Positions 6,419 to 11,284 of a stretch of DNA of 11,284 nt are shown here, piece after piece. Source of the DNA: Treponema sp. (GTDB lineage Bacteria > Spirochaetota > Spirochaetia > Treponematales > Breznakiellaceae); NCBI GenBank assembly GCA_031255615.1, contig JAIRSD010000010.1:1-11284 (forward strand), written 5' to 3'. The notes beneath the pieces are model-generated. The model was given only the letters and a program-made list of their open reading frames with translations. It did no database searches and was not told the origin of the DNA. Numbering within the stretch: the first letter of the stretch is position 1; the number at the start of each line of letters is the position of its first letter. Position numbers and translations under genes: made by a program.

Positions 6419-6444
6419 TAACCCGGTTGGTTATTGAACAGTCC
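6407..6444. repeat. palindromic repeat flanking DUF1801 gene (copy 4)
   Basis: TGTTCAATAACC (6412-6423) and GGTTATTGAACA (6429-6440) are perfect 12-bp arms around CGGTT, enclosed by GGAC and GTCC with a single bulged T. It is the best preserved member of the family and lies on the far side of the DUF1801 gene from copy 3. Confidence 0.75.
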
Positions 6445-6647
6445 CGCGAAAACATGGATTTCCCACGAAACAACCGGGAACAGGAATGTTAACCGCGAAG
6501 GCGCACCAGGGCGAGCTGCGGATCGCCAGGAACACGAAGGAATGAATAGCGCTGCCCCCCAGCGCAGTGTGTCGCGGTTTTGCGGAGTTTCACGGCGCAC
6601 CGCGAAACTTCACACAGGGAGCAGCCCAACATACATTACTGAGCCGG
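6445..6647. other. gene-free stretch with two hairpins
   Basis: No gene is supported. It holds a degenerate AACCGCGAAGG/CACGAAGG-like sequence (about 6491-6540) and two hairpins: GCGCTG-CCCCC-CAGCGC (about 6549-6565) and GTTTCACGG/CCGCGAAAC with a CGCA loop (about 6586-6607). The latter lies 40-60 nt beyond the metY stop and might end that transcript, though no T-run follows it. Confidence 0.35.
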
Positions 6648-7958
6648 CTATGCCGAATCCTTTCCCTCCTGCTTTACCGCGTCAAAGCCCTGCGTAAGGT
6701 CGTCGATGATGTCGTCAATATGCTCGGCGCCGATGGAAAGCCGGATGGTGTTGGGTTTGATCCCCTGTTCCAGGAGTTCCGATTCGCTAAGCTGGGAGTG
6801 GGTGGTGGAGGCGGGGTGGATGACCAGGGATTTTACGTCCGCCACGTTGGCCAGAAGGGAGAATAGTTCCAGTTTTTCGGTGAATGTTTTGGCCTGTTCC
6901 GCACTGCCTTTAAGTTCAAAGGTGAAAATGGAGCCCCCGCCCTGGGGGAAATACTTTTTGAAGAACCGGTGGTCCCGGTGGCTGCTGAGGGCGGGGTGGT
7001 TTATCCGTTCTACCTGGGGATGGGAAACGAGGAAGTCCAGCACCCTGCTGGTGTTCTCGGTATGCCGCTCCACCCGGAGGGAAAGGGTTTCCAGGCCCTG
7101 GAGGAAAAGAAAGGCGTTGAAGGGCGACATGGCCGCGCCGGTATCCCGGAGCAGGGTGGTCCGGGCCTTGATGATGTAGGCCATGTTCCCCGCCGCCTGG
7201 GTAAAGACCACTCCGTGGTAACTGGGGTTGGGCTGGGAAAGGCCGGGGAACTTGTCGTTGGCTCCCCAGTCGAAGGCGCCCCCGTCCACAATGACCCCGC
7301 CGATGGAGGTGCCGTGGCCGCCGATAAACTTGGTGGCCGAATGGATCACGATGTCCACGCCGTATTCAAAGGGCCGCAGCAGGTAGGGGGTGGCGAAGGT
7401 GTTGTCCACCACCACCGGAATTCCGTGTTTGTGGGCGATGGCCGTTACCGCCTCGATATCCACGACGGAACAGTTGGGGTTCCCCAGGGTTTCAAAGAAA
7501 AGGGCCTTGGTGTTGGGCTGAATGGCCTTCTCGAAGTTAGCCGCGATTCCGCCGTCCACAAAGGTGGTCTCAATTCCCATGTCCTTAAGAGTATTGATAA
7601 AAAGGTTGTAGGTGCCCCCGTAGATCTGGAAATCCGAAACAATGTGGTCACCGGAGCGGGCTATGTTCTGGATGGCGTAGGTACAGGCCGCCGCGCCGGA
7701 GGCGGTTGCCAGGGCCCCCACCCCTCCCTCCAGGGCGGCGATTCGCCTTTCAAACACGTCCCAGGTCGGATTCGTGATCCGGCTGTAAATATTCCCCGGT
7801 TCCGTCAGGGCGAAACGCTCCGACGCGGACTTTGACGAAGGAAACACATAGGACGAAGTCTGGTAAATCGGCACCGCCCTGGCATCGGTGGCGGGGTCCG
7901 GCCTCTCCTGGCCCGCATGAATCTGAATGGTCTCGAAACGGTAATTTCCTGTACTCAT
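6648..7958 (-). CDS. metY: O-acetylhomoserine sulfhydrylase-type PLP enzyme (MetY family)
   Basis: Encodes 436 aa, the usual length for MetY. Enzymes of this family use pyridoxal phosphate to replace the acetyl group of O-acetyl-L-homoserine with sulfide or methanethiol, giving homocysteine or methionine in the cytosol. Visible family features: YSR (58-60, phosphate contacts), SGAAACTYAI (87-96), Tyr113 for cofactor stacking, FFETLGNPNC (154-163), VVDNTFATPYLLRPFEYGVD with Asp185, and the cofactor lysine Lys210 in HSATKFIGGHGT. The C-terminal ends with SLVIHPASTTHSQL and NTIRLSIGAEHIDDIIDDL. The long FDWGANDKFPGLSQPNPSYHG-like insertion separates MetY from shorter MetB/MetC relatives. The start has AAGGAG 6 nt upstream. 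It stands alone behind the promoter at 8009-8037. Confidence 0.93.
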   Translation of the reverse strand: MSTGNYRFETIQIHAGQERPDPATDARAVPIYQTSSYVFPSSKSASERFALTEPGNIYSRITNPTWDVFERRIAALEGGVGALATASGAAACTYAIQNIARSGDHIVSDFQIYGGTYNLFINTLKDMGIETTFVDGGIAANFEKAIQPNTKALFFETLGNPNCSVVDIEAVTAIAHKHGIPVVVDNTFATPYLLRPFEYGVDIVIHSATKFIGGHGTSIGGVIVDGGAFDWGANDKFPGLSQPNPSYHGVVFTQAAGNMAYIIKARTTLLRDTGAAMSPFNAFLFLQGLETLSLRVERHTENTSRVLDFLVSHPQVERINHPALSSHRDHRFFKKYFPQGGGSIFTFELKGSAEQAKTFTEKLELFSLLANVADVKSLVIHPASTTHSQLSESELLEQGIKPNTIRLSIGAEHIDDIIDDLTQGFDAVKQEGKDSA

Positions 7959-7994
7959 GGCGCACTCCTTTTTTCCTAGAATTTTGATAGATTT

Positions 7995-8016
7995 AATATG
8001 ATTCTGTTATCATATT
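7995..8016. promoter_or_regulatory. operator-like palindrome over the metY promoter
   Basis: AATATGAT (7995-8002) and ATCATATT (8009-8016) are perfect inverted repeats separated by 6 nt. The palindrome covers the -10 hexamer and the expected start site, the classic position for a repressor. The regulator is unknown. Confidence 0.55.
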
Positions 8017-8037
8017 CCCTGTCCCGGTTGTTGTCAA
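8009..8037 (-). promoter_or_regulatory. sigma-70 type promoter of metY
   Basis: On the minus strand a perfect TTGACA (complement of 8032-8037), a 17-nt spacer and TATGAT (complement of 8009-8014, 5 of 6 consensus). Transcription would start near 8002, leaving a leader of about 44 nt before the metY ATG. Confidence 0.8.
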
Positions 8038-8075
8038 GCCGGAAACGGACCGCTGCCGGCGGGATGTATTCACAC

Positions 8076-8086
8076 GGGGGGGGGGG
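8076..8086 (+). repeat. G11 homopolymer tract
   Basis: Eleven consecutive G residues, about 39 bp upstream of the metY -35 box. Tracts of this length are prone to length change. No gene overlaps it. Confidence 0.8.
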
Positions 8087-8105
8087 AGGCCGGCGGGGTA
8101 ATTTT

Positions 8106-8167
8106 CCGGGGTTTTTTCGAAGCAAAAACCCCGGGCTGAACATCCGCATGGATGCGGATGTTCAGCC
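8106..8167. repeat. two adjacent strong hairpins beside repeat C
   Basis: CCGGGGTTTTT (8106-8116) pairs with AAAAACCCCGG (8124-8134). Sharing its last base, GGCTGAACATCCGCAT (8134-8149) pairs perfectly with 8152-8167 around GG. The second occupies the same place next to the GCAAGGGATAG box as the 32-bp palindrome of copy A, but its sequence is unrelated. Confidence 0.75.
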
Positions 8168-8298
8168 GTGCAAGGGATAGGAGGGGTGCGGAGCAGACCC
8201 GGCGCGGAGCGCCGGGGCCGGAGCGAAGCGGAGCCCTGGCAACCAGAGGTTGCCTTGATAGCCCGGTTTTTTGCGGCGGAGCCGCAAAAAATGCGCCC
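8168..8298 (+). repeat. mosaic hairpin repeat, copy C
   Basis: Shares GCAAGGGATAG, GATAGCCCGG, the TTTTTTGCGGC-GGA-GCCGCAAAAAA hairpin (8267-8291) and ATGCGCCC with copies A and B. In place of their AACAAAAACCC hairpin it carries a different cassette: CCCGGCGC-GGA-GCGCCGGG (8198-8216) and GGCAACC-AGA-GGTTGCC (8238-8254), with GGAGC repeats between. It lies in the leader region of the peptidase gene. The peptidase frame happens to stay open through it, but I do not regard it as coding. Confidence 0.75.
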
Positions 8299-8428
8299 AA
8301 CATGCACTCGCTATTCAGCGGCTGCCTTTCCCAAATTGAAATTTTGGATCACCCTCAATGTGGCTGGAGGTTTGACCGAAGCCGTCAATGCTGTCAATCT
8401 ATCAATGGGGGTTTGTATGGAGAACGCA

Positions 8429-9529
8429 ATGTACTTAAAACGAATGAAGGGGGTCCGGGGGGCGATGGAGAAGGGGGGCGTCGATCTTTTCCTGGTGAGT
8501 CCCTCTTCCAATCTGTTTTACCTGTCCGGTTACGCCGTCCATGGGGATGAGCGGCTGCTCCTTTTGGTGCTGCCCCGGGAAGGGGAGCCTTTTATACTGG
8601 CCAATCTCCTCTACAAGGATCAGGTAAAGGCTCTGCCGGTTCATGAATTCGTTTATTGGAAGGACGGGGAAGATCCCTTCGCCATCCTGAAGCGGGAAAT
8701 CCAAAAGAGGGACCTGCCCGCCGGGAAGATCGCCCTGGAACCTCAGATTCCGGCCTTCTTTTCCCTCCCCATCGGGGAACAGTTTCCCCGGGCGGATTTT
8801 ACGCTGGGATCCCCTCTGGTCGATCCGCTGCGGCTTTACAAGGATTCCGGGGAGCTTGCGCTTATCCGCCGGGCGGGCAAGCTGTCGGACCAGGCACTGG
8901 CCGCAGTCATCGGAAAGGGCGCCTACTGGGTAGGCAAGACGGAGGCCCAGTTCTGCGAGGAACTTACCGCGGAGCTTCGCCGGATCGGGGTGTCCGCCTA
9001 CGAGGCCATCGTGGCCGTGGGGGCAAACGGGGCGGTGCCCCACCATGTGACCGGACAAACCGTCATCGAGAAGGGCAAGGGGCTTTTGATCGATTTCGGC
9101 GGCCGTCTGAATGGCTACTACACGGACTGCACCCGGACCTTCCACTTCGGCCCCCCCGACGCGGAATTCGAAAAGGTCTATAACATCGTGCTGGAGGCCC
9201 ACCTGGCGGCGGAAGCCAAGGCCAGGCCGGGGAATCTTTTGGGGGATGTGGACGACGCGGCCCGGGGGGTCATCGAAAAAGCCGGATACGGGCCCTACTT
9301 TACCCACCGGACCGGCCACGGTCTGGGAATTGACGGCCACGAGGGGGCCTCCGCCGCCAAGGGGGAAAGCACCCCCATTGCTCCGGGGATGGTATTTTCC
9401 ATTGAGCCGGGTATTTACCTGCCGGACCGGCTGGGGGTGCGGATAGAAAACCTGGTGGCCGTTGGCGCCGATGGGCCGGAGGTGCTGCACGCATTTCCCC
9501 GGGAACTCAGGATTATCCAGATCCCTTAA
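8429..9529 (+). CDS. M24B family Xaa-Pro peptidase (aminopeptidase P/prolidase-like)
   Basis: Encodes 366 aa. Enzymes of this family cleave bonds next to proline in peptides or dipeptides using two metal ions in the cytosol. An N-terminal creatinase-like domain (1-125; GGVDLFLVSPSSNLFYLSGY) precedes the pita-bread catalytic domain (about 135-366). All five metal ligands are visible: Asp222 (LLIDFGG), Asp233 (YTDCTRTF), His297 (RTGHGLGIDGHEG), Glu326 (SIEPGIY) and Glu340 (VRIENL). I place the start at ATG 8429, with GGAG 6 nt upstream and a family-like MYLKRMKGVRGAM beginning; in-frame ATGs at 8417 and 8405 are alternatives. The length fits the short bacterial members. Whether it is an aminopeptidase or a dipeptidase cannot be told. 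Confidence 0.93.
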   Translation: MYLKRMKGVRGAMEKGGVDLFLVSPSSNLFYLSGYAVHGDERLLLLVLPREGEPFILANLLYKDQVKALPVHEFVYWKDGEDPFAILKREIQKRDLPAGKIALEPQIPAFFSLPIGEQFPRADFTLGSPLVDPLRLYKDSGELALIRRAGKLSDQALAAVIGKGAYWVGKTEAQFCEELTAELRRIGVSAYEAIVAVGANGAVPHHVTGQTVIEKGKGLLIDFGGRLNGYYTDCTRTFHFGPPDAEFEKVYNIVLEAHLAAEAKARPGNLLGDVDDAARGVIEKAGYGPYFTHRTGHGLGIDGHEGASAAKGESTPIAPGMVFSIEPGIYLPDRLGVRIENLVAVGADGPEVLHAFPRELRIIQIP

Positions 9530-9543
9530 TCGGGCGAATTCCC

Positions 9544-9581
9544 GGAGGGGCCGCCGCAAGACCGAAGACGGCGGCCCCTCC
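9544..9581 (+). terminator. hairpin after the peptidase gene
   Basis: GGAGGGGCCGCCG (9544-9556) pairs perfectly with CGGCGGCCCCTCC (9569-9581) over a 12-nt loop, 15 nt after the stop. No T-run follows, so it may stabilise or end the transcript. Smaller hairpins follow: CCGCTT-AAATA-AAGCGG (about 9587-9603) and GGCGCG/CGCGCC. Confidence 0.45.
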
Positions 9582-9664
9582 GCGGGCCGCTTAAATAAAG
9601 CGGCGCGCTTTGCCGCGCCTCGCCGGTGCGGCTCCTGCCTGCTTCGATAACGGGGGGGTCATAT

Positions 9665-10537
9665 AGCTTAACCCCCAATGAGTAGGGACCGAATGGGCAA
9701 CGCGGCCGCGTCGGAAAGGGTCGTCAGATAATACCGGAGTTCCGTGGTCGTCACCCCTTTGACAGACCGGATACAGCCATAGCCGTCAGCCCCCGCCCAG
9801 GAGGCCAGGCCAGGCCAGTACAGAGCCGCGCCTCCCGTTTTTCTATCCGTCCATGGTCCTTGGTTACTTCCGTATAGGAGGGGAAAGAACCGGATGGTTC
9901 GTTGATGCCTTCAAAAAGCTCCTGTGCTTCGGCATATACCTCAGGATGGTTTTCTTTCAGCGTAAGGGTATAGCCCCCCTGTTTGGCCGCAATATCTCCG
10001 CCGTTATCGCTTTTTGGCAGCCCATGACGTCAATGGTGACGATACAGCCGGCAATATCCAGCACCCCCAGCAGGACCGGCATCGCCGTGATTTCATTCGA
10101 TTTCTCTTCGGTCTGTACCTGTCCCAGCACCAGGCCCAGTTCATCAGCCTAGGCGCTGACGATATGGACGGCTTTCCATTCCCCGCTTTCACTCCCCTGC
10201 ACCGTTTTCCCGTCTATCGCGATAACTGAACCAACGATCGCCCGTCCCTTGAAATAACCCCCGGGTCCAGGAAAGAAAACAGGCTTCAAACCGCCGGCGG
10301 TCGATTCTGCCCAATACCCGCAGGATGGTGCCAGCGCTGGGTATTCCATTCGGCAGTTCCAGATGCTTTTTGAGCCATGCCTCGCGGGTTTCACCGAAAA
10401 AGGCTGTGTCTTCGATGCTTTCTACGCCGCATACCATCGCGGCAATGTATAAGAGTAAAATATCCACCAAATTATGCTTTTTATACCGGGTCGATCCGGG
10501 GATCCGGTATCAGGGCCAGTTCGGTCCGCATATCCAT
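9665..10537 (-). pseudogene. decayed ISAs1-family transposase
   Basis: The minus strand encodes pieces of one ISAs1-type (H-repeat-associated, DDE) transposase in changing frames. In order: MDMRTELALIPDPRID (from 10537); TRYKKHNLVDILLLYIAAMV through ELPNGIPSAGTILRVLGRID to FLSW (to about 10265); GYFKGRAIVGSVIAIDGKTV to [17 protein letters not shown] (about 10260-9990), broken by an in-frame TAG at 10149-10151; [19 protein letters not shown] to HGRIEKRE; SWAGADGYGC to TTTELRYYLTTL; and VAHSVPTHWG (about 9690). The two Asp motifs (AIDGKT, TIDVMG) and the HGRIE glutamate are recognisable. At least five frameshifts, one stop and a missing C-terminus mean it is inactive. Terminal inverted repeats were not identified. 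Confidence 0.85.
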
Positions 10538-10628
10538 TATTCCCTTCCATCCCTTCCCTGTCGGCTTTTTTCTCTCTTTTTTGAACGCTTTTATAATGTG
10601 GTTGCCCTGGTGTCCGCAGTCAGCCTCC

Positions 10629-10658
10629 TTGTAGTGAATTCGGATAACAGGGTATAAT
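10629..10658 (+). promoter_or_regulatory. sigma-70 type promoter upstream of the helicase gene
   Basis: TTGTAG (10629-10634), 18 nt, then a perfect TATAAT (10653-10658). It lies 57 nt before the helicase ATG and outside the transposase remnant. Confidence 0.6.
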
Positions 10659-10707
10659 ATTAAACTACCCGCGTGTATCAGGGTGTGAAAAATTTGCGGA
10701 TAACAGG
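10641..10707 (+). repeat. 11-bp direct repeats CGGATAACAGG around the helicase promoter
   Basis: CGGATAACAGG occurs at 10641-10651, inside the promoter spacer, and again at 10697-10707, overlapping the AGGA ribosome-binding site. The starts are 56 bp apart. They could be operator sites or insertion debris. Confidence 0.5.
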
Positions 10708-10715
10708 ACTCATGG

Positions 10716-11284
10716 ATGATTTTACAGGATATAAAGCGGGGCGAAAGACTCAAAGGCCTTATTCCAAACGAAATTATCCAGGTTGTCTCTGTTCAGCCCT
10801 TCGGCGAAGATGCTGTTGAGCTTATTTACCGCAAAAATGACGGTTCCCTGGGGCAGCAGATAGTCTATACCAATGATTCAAGTACAATTTCGCCCGATAC
10901 GGGGGAACTTTTATGGCAGTTTGACGCCGATGCCGCTCAGGTACGATTGGTTTCAGAGGTATACCGTATCAAGCTGGCGCACCTTTTCGACCCTCATCTG
11001 GCTGTCCATACTTCCCTTATCCAGCCTTTGCCCCACCAGATCACTGCGGTATATGGGGAGATGTTACCCCGGCAGCCCTTGCGGTTCCTCCTGGCCGACG
11101 ATCCCGGAGCCGGGAAGACCATCATGTCGGGGCTGCTTATCAAGGAACTACGGGTACGGGGAGACCTTAACCGCTGTTTGATTGTATCGCCGGGGAATCT
11201 GGCCGAGCAATGGCAGGATGAGCTTTATTCGCGGTTCCAGCTTGAGTTTGATATTTTAACCAATGACAGCATACAGTCCTCGGT
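10716..11284 (+). CDS. SNF2-type helicase, N-terminal part (DISARM DrmD-like; runs off the right edge)
   Basis: The frame is open from ATG 10716 to the window end (189 codons, no stop), with AGGA 7 nt upstream. The N-terminal 80 residues (MILQDIKRGERLKGLIPNEI...) form a small module typical of large SNF2-like helicases. Then come LVSEVYRIKLAHLFDPHLAV (79-98), QPLPHQITAVY (103-113), a Walker A/motif I LADDPGAGKT (126-135) and motif Ia LIVSPGNLAEQWQDEL (155-170). Such superfamily 2 ATPases translocate on DNA. This subgroup often sits in phage-defence loci next to adenine methylases, including the DrmD subunit of class 1 DISARM. The helicase call is firm; the defence assignment is inference, because downstream genes are not in view. 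Confidence 0.85.
   Translation, partial: MILQDIKRGERLKGLIPNEIIQVVSVQPFGEDAVELIYRKNDGSLGQQIVYTNDSSTISPDTGELLWQFDADAAQVRLVSEVYRIKLAHLFDPHLAVHTSLIQPLPHQITAVYGEMLPRQPLRFLLADDPGAGKTIMSGLLIKELRVRGDLNRCLIVSPGNLAEQWQDELYSRFQLEFDILTNDSIQSS

Noticed and set aside
6969..7835. 288-codon plus-strand frame opposite metY
   Set aside because: It is a shadow of the confidently identified PLP enzyme, with no domain and low-complexity composition.
8355..8406. Four TCAAT boxes (8355, 8385, 8394, 8402) before the peptidase
   Set aside because: Short and irregularly spaced; they could be chance, and the nearby TTGACC (8372-8377) lacks a good -10.
9587..9650. Terminal inverted repeat of the ISAs1 remnant
   Set aside because: I compared the hairpins here and CTTCGATAACGG near 9640 with CGGATAACAGG at 10641/10697, and they do not form a convincing inverted pair.
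10873..11181. 102-codon plus-strand frame inside the helicase region
   Set aside because: It is out of frame with the helicase, whose motifs are unambiguous in the other frame.

Overview
The window looks like a piece of a spirochaete chromosome, most like a Treponema-type genome. The main reason is the ordered flagellar block flgN-flgK-flgL-fliW-csrA, an arrangement typical of treponemes, preceded by a GCCGATAA-type sigma-28 promoter. The coding DNA is GC-rich with many GGG/CCC runs. The intergenic DNA is unusually rich in hairpins and dispersed palindromic repeats. No rRNA or CRISPR array is present, and the species cannot be fixed from the sequence alone.

Layout. 1-280: no gene, two hairpins. 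280-496: tRNA-Arg(UCG) and tRNA-His(GUG) on the minus strand, behind a TTGACA-N17-CATAGT promoter at 512-540. 497-1131: a gene-free stretch packed with hairpins, repeat copy A and the sigma-28 promoter. 1132-5583: the plus-strand flagellar operon: FlgN chaperone, the hook-filament junction proteins FlgK and FlgL, then the FliW/CsrA post-transcriptional switch. 5584-5971: repeat copy B and a hairpin/T-run. 5972-6364: a small AT-richer DUF1801 gene on the minus strand, bracketed by two palindromic repeats. 6648-7958: an O-acetylhomoserine sulfhydrylase-type PLP enzyme on the minus strand, with a strong promoter and an overlapping operator-like palindrome. 7959-8428: a G11 tract, stacked hairpins and repeat copy C. 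8429-9529: a complete M24-family Xaa-Pro peptidase. 9544-9700: hairpins. About 9665-10537: a decayed ISAs1-family transposase. 10716 to the right edge: the first 189 codons of a SNF2-type helicase resembling those of phage-defence loci (DISARM DrmD-like), behind its own promoter.

How parts work together. FlgN would escort FlgK/FlgL for export, and FliW would antagonise CsrA to couple flagellin translation to assembly. The metabolic genes (MetY-type enzyme, peptidase) are unrelated to the flagellar block and are separated from it by repeat-rich DNA. The right end, with a dead IS next to a defence-type helicase, looks like the border of an accessory island whose remainder lies outside the window.

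The least explained structure is a mosaic, non-coding repeat family (copies A, B and C). Fixed sequence boxes are separated by perfect hairpins, several with 3-nt loops, and the hairpins differ or are swapped between copies. A second family of TGTTCAA-type palindromes occurs at four places.
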